Below are positions 13,478 through 21,096 of a DNA stretch of 35,169 bases, piece after piece. Positions within the stretch are counted from its first letter, which is position 1; every line of letters starts with the position of its first letter. The translations under genes were made by a program, and so were the position numbers. The DNA is from Bacteroidales bacterium (GTDB taxonomy: Bacteria > Bacteroidota > Bacteroidia > Bacteroidales > UBA932): the NCBI GenBank assembly GCA_016281435.1, contig JAEEIQ010000109.1, positions 1 to 35,169 on the forward strand, written 5' to 3'. The notes beneath the pieces were generated by a model. That model made no database searches, was not told where the DNA came from, and saw nothing but the letters and a program-made list of their open reading frames with translations.

Positions 13478-14779
13478 ATGAAACAGAAAAGATTTATCCT
13501 TCAGGAATCGGAGATTCCCAAGGCATGGTACAACATCCAGGCTGACATGGTCAACAAGCCCCAGCCCATGATCCACCCGGGCACGAAGCAGCCCCTCAAG
13601 GCGGAAGACCTCTATCCCATCTTCTGCGAAGAGTGCTGCCGCCAGGAAGTGAACCAGACTGACGAATGGATCGAGATACCCGAAGAGGTACGCGAGAAGT
13701 ACGCATACTACCGCGCCACCCCGCTTGTGCGCGCCTATGGCCTTGAAGAGGCTCTCGGCACCCCCGCGCACATATACTTCAAGAACGAGAGCGTGAACCC
13801 GCTCGGATCGCACAAGCTCAATTCCGCCATCCCGCAGGCCTACTACTGCAAGAAGGAAGGCGTCAAGAACGTCACCACCGAGACCGGAGCCGGCCAGTGG
13901 GGAGCGGCCCTGTCGTACGCGGCGAAGCTGTTCGATCTCGAATGCGCCGTCTACCAGGTCAAGATTAGCTATGAGCAGAAGCCCTACCGCCGCAGCATCA
14001 TGCAGGTCTTCGGCGCCCAGGTGACCCCGTCCCCTTCGATGTCCACCCGCGCCGGCAAGGATATCCTGACCCGTGAGCCCAACCACCAGGGCTCGCTCGG
14101 AACGGCCATTTCCGAAGCCGTGGAGCTCGCAATGATGACTCCCGATTGCAAGTACACCCTCGGATCCGTCCTGAACCATGTGTCCCTGCACCAGACCGTC
14201 ATCGGCCTGGAAGCCGAAAAGCAGATGGCGATGGCCGGTGAATATCCGGACATCATCATCGCCTGCTTCGGCGGCGGCTCGAACTTCAGCGGCATCGCCT
14301 ACCCGTTCATGCGCCACACACTCAAGGAGGGCAAGAAGACCCGCTACATCGCGGCCGAGCCGGCATCCTGCCCGAAGCTCACCCAGGGAGAATTCAAGTA
14401 CGACTTCGGTGACGAAGCCGGCCTGACCCCGCTGATCCCGATGTTCTCCCTCGGCCATGACTTCAAGCCGGCGCCCATCCACGCAGGCGGACTACGCTAC
14501 CACGGAGCCGGAGCCATCGTCAGCCAGCTCCTGAAGGACGGTCTCATCGAGGCGGTCGACATCGCCCAGCTGGAGTCCTTCAAGGCGGGCGTGCTCTTCG
14601 CGAAGGCAGAGGGCATCATCCCCGCTCCGGAGTCCTGCCACGCGATCGCGGCGACTATCAACGAAGCCCTGAAGTGCAAGGAGACCGGCGAGGAGAAGGT
14701 CATCCTCTTCAACCTCTCCGGCCACGGCCTCGTCGACATGGCTGCCTACGACCAGTACTTCGCAGGAACGCTGATTTAG
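13478..14779 (+). CDS. trpB: Tryptophan synthase beta chain, TrpB2 type
   Basis: A 433-aa PLP enzyme that joins indole and serine to make tryptophan. The long N-terminus and the sequence RATPLVRAYGLEEALG mark the TrpB2 subfamily, which usually stands alone without TrpA, as here. PLP lysine is K113 in PLGSHKLNSA; other motifs are TETGAGQWG, the phosphate-binding FGGGSNFSG and the C-terminal LFNLSGHGLVD. It is controlled by the Trp attenuator directly upstream. It stands alone: upstream lies the receptor gene and downstream the repeat-rich stretch. Confidence 0.95.
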   Translation: MKQKRFILQESEIPKAWYNIQADMVNKPQPMIHPGTKQPLKAEDLYPIFCEECCRQEVNQTDEWIEIPEEVREKYAYYRATPLVRAYGLEEALGTPAHIYFKNESVNPLGSHKLNSAIPQAYYCKKEGVKNVTTETGAGQWGAALSYAAKLFDLECAVYQVKISYEQKPYRRSIMQVFGAQVTPSPSMSTRAGKDILTREPNHQGSLGTAISEAVELAMMTPDCKYTLGSVLNHVSLHQTVIGLEAEKQMAMAGEYPDIIIACFGGGSNFSGIAYPFMRHTLKEGKKTRYIAAEPASCPKLTQGEFKYDFGDEAGLTPLIPMFSLGHDFKPAPIHAGGLRYHGAGAIVSQLLKDGLIEAVDIAQLESFKAGVLFAKAEGIIPAPESCHAIAATINEALKCKETGEEKVILFNLSGHGLVDMAAYDQYFAGTLI

Positions 14780-14832
14780 AGGACATCTTCGGTCGCCGTC
14801 GCCGGATGGCGCCGCGAATGGCTGCCGGGCCG

Positions 14833-14979
14833 TGGAGGCCGACAAAGCCGCCGGGACGCCTGACGGAGCCGCGGGAACAGCGAACGGCGACACGCGAACG
14901 CCGGATGAAGACGCGGGAACGCCTGACGACGACACGCGAACGCCGGACGAAGACGCTGGAATGCATGGCGGCGACACAC
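14833..14979. repeat. 21-bp minisatellite, seven degenerate copies
   Basis: Seven units in register start at 14833, 14854, 14875, 14896, 14917, 14938 and 14959. The best-kept unit is close to GAACGCCGGATGAAGACGCG; alternate units resemble each other more (42-bp higher-order period). The 21-bp period would keep a reading frame (on + a Thr-Arg-Glu-Arg-rich frame), but no credible start, stop or signal supports a protein. It lies directly behind trpB. Confidence 0.7.
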
Positions 14980-15022
14980 GCCCGTGGCAGATAAACGGCT
15001 GATCAGCAGCAAATAAAGCACT

Positions 15023-15092
15023 GTCGCTTCCGTCGATTTCGATGGAAGCGACTCTATTTAAGTGACTGCTGCAAAGGAGATTAACCGCCACG
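15023..15092. repeat. 61-bp dispersed repeat, copy 2, overlapping a 13-bp hairpin
   Basis: Positions 15032-15092 align without gaps to 133-193. In addition, GTCGCTTCCGTCG (15023-15035) and CGATGGAAGCGAC (15040-15052) form a 13-bp stem with one G-T pair and an ATTT loop. The right arm belongs to the repeat, the left arm does not exist in copy 1. Not followed by a T run, so not a normal terminator. Confidence 0.7.
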
Positions 15093-15175
15093 GCCGATAT
15101 GGCTCGCTTTCCGGCTCGGGTAGGTTGTTCGGGTCAGCTTAAGCGAGCATTGCGTCATATCACTCTGTGTTATTT

Positions 15176-15264
15176 TCAGCCAAAAGGGCATAAAAAGTAT
15201 CATTTTGGCCAAATATAAATTTATAATCAGCCAAAATGGGGTAGTTTATGCCCGATTTGGCTGA
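15176..15264. repeat. Nested AT-rich palindrome
   Basis: Outer arms TCAGCCAAAAGGGCATAAA (15176-15194) and TTTATGCCCGATTTGGCTGA (15245-15264) pair with about two mismatches; inner arms ATTTTGGC (15202-15209) and GCCAAAAT (15230-15237) pair perfectly. Ends TCAGCCA/TGGCTGA look like terminal inverted repeats of a MITE about 89 bp long. No target duplication is evident. Confidence 0.55.
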
Positions 15265-15346
15265 TTATACGCACCGGGCGGTGAGCAGAACCGCCATCTC
15301 CCTTTGCTGGCAACTTGCGGTCCCCAAAACCCATCAACTGTAAAAA

Positions 15347-15477
15347 CACCTGCGCGTTATATGTCTTGCAGGGGCCAGTATGAAAGGGGTACGGCGCGCA
15401 GGTCGCGACTTTTTCCTCCGACCTGCGCGCTGGTATCTCGTTTGAATACGCTCAGAACTAGCATCAGCGCGCAGGTG
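15347..15477. repeat. Four alternating inverted copies of ACCTGCGCGC
   Basis: The core appears at 15348-15356 (+), 15394-15405 (inverted), 15419-15430 (+) and 15465-15476 (inverted). Neighbouring pairs form perfect stems: 12 bp between copies 2 and 3, 12 bp between 3 and 4, and 10 bp between 1 and 4. The array can fold as two side-by-side hairpins or one long one. The rest of 15478-15598 holds nothing recognisable. Confidence 0.6.
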
Positions 15478-15598
15478 ATTGTCGGCTTGCGGTCGGAGCG
15501 GCCGTGGAGGACAGAGCTCCACGGGCAAAATGCGGGACGCCACTTCCAAGCGGACGAAATTCGGCCCCCCGGGACGCACGGTATTGGAGGGAAAAGCT

Positions 15599-15606
15599 TA
15601 TATTTG
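15599..15606 (+). promoter_or_regulatory. -7 box (TATATTTG) before the DUF1080 gene
   Basis: A full TAnnTTTG match 19 bases upstream of the ATG; transcription would start near 15610. No -33 TTTG at the usual distance, so it may be weak or depend on an activator. Confidence 0.45.
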
Positions 15607-15625
15607 ACAAACAATCAACGGAGAT

Positions 15626-16240
15626 ATGAGAAACATTGCATTATTCCTTCTGTCGCTGCTTGCGGCCGGATGCTCGGGAAGCATTTCCCTTTTCAACGGA
15701 AAGAATCTTGACGAATGGGTGTGCGTCCTGCCGGAGGATGCCACCGGGCCTGTCTTCACTGCCGAGGACGGCGTCATCTCGGTAAGCGGTACGCCTAAGG
15801 GATATCTCAGGACGGAGAAGAAATACGGCGATTACTGCCTTGGCGTCGAATGGCGCTGGAAGGGAAAGGGCACCAACAGCGGCATCTTCAACCGCATCCA
15901 GGATCCGGACAAGGTCTGGCCGGAAGCGGTCGAGTGCCAGCTCAAGGCCGGAAGGGCCGGGGACGTAGTCGGGCTCGGCGGCATAAGGATAGAGGAGATA
16001 CCCTACGACCCGGAAGTGAAGTTCCCAGTCCGGAAGCGCCTCAGCGGGGATGAAAGCATAGAAGTCCCCGAGGGGGAATGGAACAGGGCAGAGATCGTAT
16101 GCCGCGGGGGAAAGGTCAGCATCCGTATCAACGGCAGCCTCGAGAACGAGGTGACAGTACCTTACACGGACGGCTATATCGCCATCCAGAGCGAAGGCGG
16201 GCCCCTTCAGTTCCGAAATATCACGCTGAAGGAACTGTAG
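15626..16240 (+). CDS. DUF1080 (3-keto-disaccharide hydrolase domain) lipoprotein
   Basis: 204 aa. A lipoprotein signal (SLLAAGC, lipid Cys16) is followed by a single concanavalin-like beta-sandwich of family PF06439, seen in SLFNGKNLDEWVC at its start, YLRTEKKYGDYCLGVEWRW, NSGIFNRI and the closing DGYIAIQSEGGPLQFRNI. Relatives hydrolyse 3-keto-glycosides or bind sugars. Length is typical of a one-domain member. It stands alone, with its own -7 box upstream and a two-way terminator downstream shared with the VWA gene. No 3-keto-sugar oxidoreductase is near, so the pathway is unassigned. Confidence 0.88.
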   Translation: MRNIALFLLSLLAAGCSGSISLFNGKNLDEWVCVLPEDATGPVFTAEDGVISVSGTPKGYLRTEKKYGDYCLGVEWRWKGKGTNSGIFNRIQDPDKVWPEAVECQLKAGRAGDVVGLGGIRIEEIPYDPEVKFPVRKRLSGDESIEVPEGEWNRAEIVCRGGKVSIRINGSLENEVTVPYTDGYIAIQSEGGPLQFRNITLKEL

Positions 16241-16266
16241 ATTCCCTCCGCCCCCTGACAAACAGA

Positions 16267-16300
16267 AGAGAGACGCCCGGAAAAGGCGCCTCTCTTCGTT
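16267..16300. terminator. Hairpin terminator between convergent DUF1080 and VWA genes
   Basis: AGAGAGACGCC (16267-16277), 7-base loop, GGCGCCTCTCT (16285-16295), one mismatch, then TTCGTTTCTG on the + side. It probably ends the DUF1080 transcript and may stop the opposite one too. Confidence 0.65.
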
Positions 16301-16317
16301 TCTGCCGCAGGAAGGAC

Positions 16318-17559
16318 TCAGATATATTTGGTGATAAGGCGGACTACAAGGTCGTTGAGGAGTTCCACCTGGAACTCTCCTACGGTGGGCTCGATATGGC
16401 TGCCTCCCACTCCGCTGTCGTCGGTCAGGAAGACATAGGTGCCTCCGGTCGAGATGGCGAAGAAACGGAGCATGAACTCGCAGGACTTGTCCACCCCGCT
16501 GGCCGCCACGGGGATAATCTTGATCCCCTGCCCGGCGAAAGCGGTGATGCTCTTATGGAGGCTCTCAACCACGGAATCGCTCAAGTGCGCAGGGGCGTCG
16601 AGGATCAGGAAAGCAAGTTTTGCGGGAGCATTCTCGTCCCAGGACAGCTTCTGCAGCGTAGTCTCCAGCGCAGTGTGGACGGCTTCCGGGAAGTCTCCAC
16701 CGCCGCCGGCATTTTGTTTTTTGACGTATGATGAAGTCTTGTTGATATCGGTATTGAAATCTTGATACTTGGTAACATAGTCGTCGCCCTTGTCCCTGTA
16801 AAAAACGGCCGCTGTCCTGATGGTCTTGTCTGTCTCAAGCGTGCCGACTTTGGTGAAGATATCGACGAGGTCACTCTTTAGGAACGTTATCTCGTCCCCC
16901 ATGGACCCGGTCGCGTCCACGACGAACGCGATGTCCGCCTTCGCGGCGACGCTCTTTGCCTGAACGGTGTATTCATTCATGGCCACGGCCTCGGAAGTCC
17001 AGCCTGTGACTGCCGGTGCGCTTTCCTGCGCCGCCCCGTCCAGGGCGATGCTGAACTTGCCGGCATCGTCGAACTCCCGGCCGTCATAGAGCCCTGCCCA
17101 GCAATCTGCGTGCCCGAAGATGTCCGTACGGGTCTCCCAGAGGGCTTTTCCATCATAAGAAAGGGCCACTGTGACCCCGGGAACTGGTTTACCCTCCGAA
17201 TCCGAGACCTTCACTGCCACGCGGTTGCGGGTGTAGAAGCCCCAGTTCCTGGCGTGGGAGTACCAGTCGGGAGCCTGCTGCCCTTCAACGGCCTCGCCGC
17301 CCTGCATCTGCATGAGGTTTCCCCAGAATGGCCAGTTGTCCAGGTCGTTCCATTCCCCCGCCGTCAGTATCCCGGCATGGGAAGTCTCGCCCTGTCCCCC
17401 ACCTTCGCTTCCTTCTCCGCCGTCAATAGCCCCTGCCTCACCGCTCAATGCGTAGTCGCCTCGTCCGTCCAGGAAACTATCCTTAGCCAAAAAACCATCC
17501 GTGCTGCAGGCCGACAACATCATCATGCCGGCTCCTGCAATCAACAATATCTTTCTCAT
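16318..17559 (-). CDS. VWA-domain lipoprotein
   Basis: 413 aa. Lipobox MLSAC (lipid Cys18), a flexible Gly/Glu-rich linker (about 42-62), a carboxypeptidase-regulatory-like beta-sandwich (about 112-180, VAVKVSDSEGKPVPGVTVAL), then a von Willebrand factor A domain (about 206-410). The metal site is DATGS (215-219), with GGGGDFPEAV (284-293) and FLILDAPAH (317-325) as later MIDAS-type elements, so metal binding looks intact. Such proteins are surface or periplasmic protein-binding modules. It is a single gene, convergent with DUF1080 and with the rhamnosidase gene reading in the same direction 80 bp upstream. No strong promoter consensus was seen in that gap. Confidence 0.85.
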   Translation of the reverse strand: MRKILLIAGAGMMMLSACSTDGFLAKDSFLDGRGDYALSGEAGAIDGGEGSEGGGQGETSHAGILTAGEWNDLDNWPFWGNLMQMQGGEAVEGQQAPDWYSHARNWGFYTRNRVAVKVSDSEGKPVPGVTVALSYDGKALWETRTDIFGHADCWAGLYDGREFDDAGKFSIALDGAAQESAPAVTGWTSEAVAMNEYTVQAKSVAAKADIAFVVDATGSMGDEITFLKSDLVDIFTKVGTLETDKTIRTAAVFYRDKGDDYVTKYQDFNTDINKTSSYVKKQNAGGGGDFPEAVHTALETTLQKLSWDENAPAKLAFLILDAPAHLSDSVVESLHKSITAFAGQGIKIIPVAASGVDKSCEFMLRFFAISTGGTYVFLTDDSGVGGSHIEPTVGEFQVELLNDLVVRLITKYI

Positions 17560-17639
17560 ATCAAAACAATTCTGCTTATTAAACGCGGCCCTGACCGAAA
17601 TACTGCATTAAAAATCAGTAAAAAATCTTTTCCTCTGAC

Positions 17640-20036
17640 TCACAGCGAAATACGGTTCTCCCCGCCATGCAGGGGTTTCGTGCGGCCTTTCCAGACAAAC
17701 TCTCCGTCAACCCCTGAAGGCAGGGTGACGCGGGCGCGGACATGACCGCCCCGGCCCGTTTCCAGCGAGACGGAGACCGTCCCGGCGGGGTGCGGGATGC
17801 TGCCGGATACCTTCGTCAGGGAGCCGGGGCAGGGCGCGACCCTCACTCTCCGGAATCCCGGCGCAGCGGAGTCTATGCCCAGCACCATGCGGAAGAACTC
17901 TATGTTCGGGCTGGAGCCCCAGGCGTGGCAGTCGGAGCGGGACGGTTCCGGAGCCTCTGCCCAGGTCGTCAGGCCCAGGGCCATCTGGTCGCGCAGCACC
18001 CCGAGGTTGGCAATGAGCTCATCCCCGTGGCCGCTGGCCGCCATGGCCCTCTGCAGGTAGTAGCGGAAGTAGATGGTGCATGGACGCAGGCTGCCGTCGG
18101 ACAGCAGGCGCTGCATGAGCGACGACGCCTCCTCCCCGGAAACCAGCCCGCAGAGTATGGCGAGGGCGTTGTTGTGCTGGGAGAAGCCCTTAAGGTCCCC
18201 GTTGTCGGCAAAATACCCCTTGTCCGGAGCCCAGTAAGCCAGGCGCACTCCCGAAGCGGCCTTGTCGGCAAGCTCTCGGTACTGCCCGGCGAAATATTCC
18301 TCCCCGAAGGCGGCCTCCATCTCGGCGGCGTCCCTGAGCGCGAGGATATGGACAAGGTCCATGTAGGCGCTGCGACCCTGTCCGTCCGTAGGGAAGCAGC
18401 CGTTCTTAAGGTCGGCCCAATCGGCAAAGTTCCAGCTCTGGACTCCGTGCAGCAGGCCGTCGGCGCCGAGGTATTCCCGGAACCACGAAAGCGACGAGCG
18501 CATGGTCGGCAGCAGGGTCCGCAGGTATCTCTCGTCCCCACGGTACATCCACCAGTCATGGCAGGTGCTGATCCAGAAAAGGGCGTAAGGCGAGATGACC
18601 TGCCGGATGTTGGAGGGGTAGCGGCTGGCCACGATCCCGTCGGCGTCCATCGACTGCCGGCCCTGTTCGAGAAGGTTGCGCACGAGGCAGCTGTCCCGGG
18701 TGTTGAACATGGTCACGAGAGCCTGTATGCGGGCATCGCCGAAGTACTGCAACTGCTCGTAGTAAGGGCAGTCCATATAAGTCTCATGCGCGCACAGGCG
18801 TGCGGTCCGCCATCCGATTTCGAGCATCCTCTGCAGCGAAGGGTCCTCAGGTGCATCGAAACTGCTCTCCAGCTTGAAGGGATACATGGACGACACTGCC
18901 GTCAGCGAATCTATGGTCACGGGCTCGTCCGCGGCGGCGACAGTCAGCCTGATATACCTCCATGTGCGCCACCACAGCGGCTCGAAGCTGCGGCCGTCAC
19001 TCCCGTCAGGCAGGACCACGTCCTCGCAACCGACGAAGGTCTTCCCTTCCGTGAGGTTGCGGTCGCCCTTGTAGCGTATGCGCAGGCGGTTTTTGGCATA
19101 AGGGGTGTTCCGGAAATCGGCATACAGGGATTCGGCATAGCCGATGCTGATCTTCGCCCCGCGGCCGCCGCTGAAGTGCAGGCGCGGGTAGCCCGTCGTC
19201 AGCTCGCCGTTATCCAGCAGGAACTCGCGTGTCTGCCCGGCGGCGATGACGGTGCCGTCCAGGCTGCGGTCTGTCTTCAAGGGCTGAACTTCCATGGGCG
19301 GGATGGGCCTGGGCACAAGCTTCCACATCTTCCGGTTGGAGGTTCCCTTTATGGCAGCATGGTCCAGGGGCTGCGCATCCTTCCAGAGACTGTCGTCGAA
19401 TCCGGCCTGCTCCCAGCCCCAGGGGTAGAGCGCGGCGTCGAGGCGGTCGCAGCAGCCGGCGGCATAGAAGCCCCGCACCTTCACCTCCTCTGGCGAATAG
19501 GCATCGCTGCGCAGCACCTTCCAGCCGGTCCCGGTGTCCAGAACCTCTTCCGCCTTGTCGTTGCCCTGGACCATGAAAGCGGGTACTCCCAGGGTCATGA
19601 CCGCGACAGGCCGCAGTTCGGCGAAGTTCCAGACCACGGCGGCGACGGCGTTGGAGCCGGCCCTGAGCTGCGGAGCTATGTCCACGGTCTCGAAGGACCA
19701 GTTGTCCCCGTCGCCCTTTGCAGGACCGTCGCAGACCTGCACTCCGTTGACATAAAGCTTGTAGCGGTTGTCCGCCGACACATGGATGATGAAACTGCCC
19801 GGCCGCTCCGGCAGACTCAGTTCCTTCCGGAAAAAATAGACCCCGTAAAGAGCATCGGCATCCGGGCTCTTAATCCACCTGCAGGGCCATTCAGTAACGT
19901 TGTAGCCGGGGGTGGAGGATGTGTTGTCCATCAGGACGGGGTTGATCCTCGTGTCATAGGCAGGAAGGCGTATCTGCCCCGCTGCGGGCAGGCAGGCCAG
20001 CAGGGCCGGAAGCAATATTATTATGGATTTCTTCAT
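17640..20036 (-). CDS. Alpha-L-rhamnosidase (GH78-like), exported
   Basis: 798 aa with a signal peptide (1-20). N-terminal beta-sandwich domains (one with FIIHVSADNRYKLYVNG, one with IPPMEVQPLKT) precede an (alpha/alpha)6 barrel and a C-terminal beta domain. In DCPYYEQLQYFGD, Asp422, Glu427 and Asp434 have the D-x4-E-x6-D spacing of GH78 active sites, and Glu694 in TTWAEAPEPS with SDCHAWGSSP fits the distal catalytic Glu region. It would release L-rhamnose from plant or bacterial glycans in the periplasm or on the surface. No PUL genes flank it. It diverges from aroC across a palindromic double -7 element. Confidence 0.88.
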   Translation of the reverse strand: MKKSIIILLPALLACLPAAGQIRLPAYDTRINPVLMDNTSSTPGYNVTEWPCRWIKSPDADALYGVYFFRKELSLPERPGSFIIHVSADNRYKLYVNGVQVCDGPAKGDGDNWSFETVDIAPQLRAGSNAVAAVVWNFAELRPVAVMTLGVPAFMVQGNDKAEEVLDTGTGWKVLRSDAYSPEEVKVRGFYAAGCCDRLDAALYPWGWEQAGFDDSLWKDAQPLDHAAIKGTSNRKMWKLVPRPIPPMEVQPLKTDRSLDGTVIAAGQTREFLLDNGELTTGYPRLHFSGGRGAKISIGYAESLYADFRNTPYAKNRLRIRYKGDRNLTEGKTFVGCEDVVLPDGSDGRSFEPLWWRTWRYIRLTVAAADEPVTIDSLTAVSSMYPFKLESSFDAPEDPSLQRMLEIGWRTARLCAHETYMDCPYYEQLQYFGDARIQALVTMFNTRDSCLVRNLLEQGRQSMDADGIVASRYPSNIRQVISPYALFWISTCHDWWMYRGDERYLRTLLPTMRSSLSWFREYLGADGLLHGVQSWNFADWADLKNGCFPTDGQGRSAYMDLVHILALRDAAEMEAAFGEEYFAGQYRELADKAASGVRLAYWAPDKGYFADNGDLKGFSQHNNALAILCGLVSGEEASSLMQRLLSDGSLRPCTIYFRYYLQRAMAASGHGDELIANLGVLRDQMALGLTTWAEAPEPSRSDCHAWGSSPNIEFFRMVLGIDSAAPGFRRVRVAPCPGSLTKVSGSIPHPAGTVSVSLETGRGGHVRARVTLPSGVDGEFVWKGRTKPLHGGENRISL

Positions 20037-20057
20037 TTCAGTGTCGGGTCAGTTTCG

Positions 20058-20075
20058 CAAAAATAGCTATTTTTG
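20058..20075. promoter_or_regulatory. Palindromic double -7 box for rhamnosidase and aroC
   Basis: CAAAAATAGCTATTTTTG is a perfect 18-bp palindrome consisting of two outward-facing TATTTTTG boxes (20058-20065 minus, 20068-20075 plus). Each matches TAnnTTTG. Starts are predicted near 20054 (18-base leader for the rhamnosidase) and 20079 (4-base leader for aroC). Neither has an obvious -33 element. Confidence 0.55.
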
Positions 20076-20082
20076 TACGCTT

Positions 20083-21045
20083 ATGAACACTTTCGGAAGA
20101 ATATTCAGGGTCTCCATTTTCGGAGAGTCGCACGGTCCGGAAATCGGAGTCGTGCTGGACGGCGTGCCCGAGGGCATCGAGCTGTCGGAAAAGGATTTCG
20201 CCGCGGACATAGCCCGAAGGGCCCCCGGAGCGGCAGGGACCACCCCGCGCAGGGAGCAGGATGAGCCGCACATCCTAAGCGGCGTCTTCGACGGCCACAC
20301 GACCGGAGCCCCGCTGGCAATCACGTTCACCAACGACAACACCCGCAGCGCCGACTATGCGCAGTTCGACGAGACTCCCCGTCCCGGCCATGCGGACTAT
20401 GTCGCCGCCGTGAAATGGGACTGGGCGAACGATCCACGCGGAGGCGGGCACTTTTCCGGACGCATGACCCTGCCGGTCGTGGCTGCCGGGGTCGTGGCGA
20501 AGAAGGTCCTGGACGGCATGGAGTTCGACGCCCGCCTGGTCCGACTCGGAGGCAGTGACAAGGCTGAAGAATGGCCATCCCTGATCGAAGGCGCCATGGC
20601 CGAAGGCGACTCCCTCGGCGGAGTGGTCGAGTGCAAGGTTACGGGCGTGCCCATAGGCCTCGGAGAGCCGTTCTGGGATTCGCTCGAGTCGCTTCTTGCC
20701 CACGCAATGTTCTCGATTCCTGGCGTACGCGGCATCGAGTTCGGCGACGGCTTCCGGGCTTCGGACATGAAGGGCTCCGAGCACAATGACCCCTTCGGGC
20801 CGGACGGTCCGCTGAAAAACGGCTCCGGAGGAATCAACGGCGGCATCTCCAACGGTGCGCCCCTCGTGTTCCGCATAGCCGTGAAACCCACTTCCAGCAT
20901 ATCCAAGGCCCAGCAGACATGGAACTTCAAGAAAGAAGCTATGGATACCCTCGTCATAAAGGGTCGGCATGACGCCTGCTTCGCGCAGCGGGTTCCCGTC
21001 ATCGTCGAGGCCATGGCGGCGATAGTCCTTGCGGACCTTGTCTGA
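20083..21045 (+). CDS. aroC: Chorismate synthase, short form
   Basis: 320 aa from the ATG at 20083; an upstream ATG at 20023 would put the start before the promoter. It makes chorismate from EPSP using reduced FMN. Motifs: FGESHGPEIG (13-22), RPGHADY (100-106), RGGGHFSGRMT (119-129), MKGSEHND, GGISNG and the C-terminal GRHDACFAQRVPVIVEAMAA. Typical enzymes have 350-390 residues, and Bacteroides enzymes, as I recall them, carry RGGGRSSARET. The shorter length and HFSGR variant resemble Clostridia-type enzymes, which suggests transfer. Catalytic histidines (in GESHG and near GHADY) are present. Confidence 0.93.
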   Translation: MNTFGRIFRVSIFGESHGPEIGVVLDGVPEGIELSEKDFAADIARRAPGAAGTTPRREQDEPHILSGVFDGHTTGAPLAITFTNDNTRSADYAQFDETPRPGHADYVAAVKWDWANDPRGGGHFSGRMTLPVVAAGVVAKKVLDGMEFDARLVRLGGSDKAEEWPSLIEGAMAEGDSLGGVVECKVTGVPIGLGEPFWDSLESLLAHAMFSIPGVRGIEFGDGFRASDMKGSEHNDPFGPDGPLKNGSGGINGGISNGAPLVFRIAVKPTSSISKAQQTWNFKKEAMDTLVIKGRHDACFAQRVPVIVEAMAAIVLADLV

Positions 21046-21069
21046 ACTGCAAAAGATTTGCTATCTTTG
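21038..21069 (+). promoter_or_regulatory. Promoter of the Omp85-type barrel gene
   Basis: TTG (21038-21040), 21 bases, TATCTTTG (21062-21069). The -33 lies in the last codons of aroC. The leader shares the string ATACACTATAA with the pspC leader. Confidence 0.65.
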
Positions 21070-21096
21070 TACGATTGATACACTATAATAACCACT

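Noticed and set aside
14674..14994. A Thr-Arg-Glu-Arg-rich ORF over the 21-bp repeats
   Set aside because: It begins inside trpB in another frame and has no promoter; it is a by-product of the 3-fold repeat period.
17640..20036. Polysaccharide utilisation locus around the rhamnosidase
   Set aside because: No SusC/SusD pair, sensor or second CAZyme adjoins it; neighbours are a VWA lipoprotein and aroC.
20023..20082. 20-residue N-terminal extension of aroC
   Set aside because: It would lie upstream of and across the palindromic -7 element, and the family starts at MNTFGRIFRVS.
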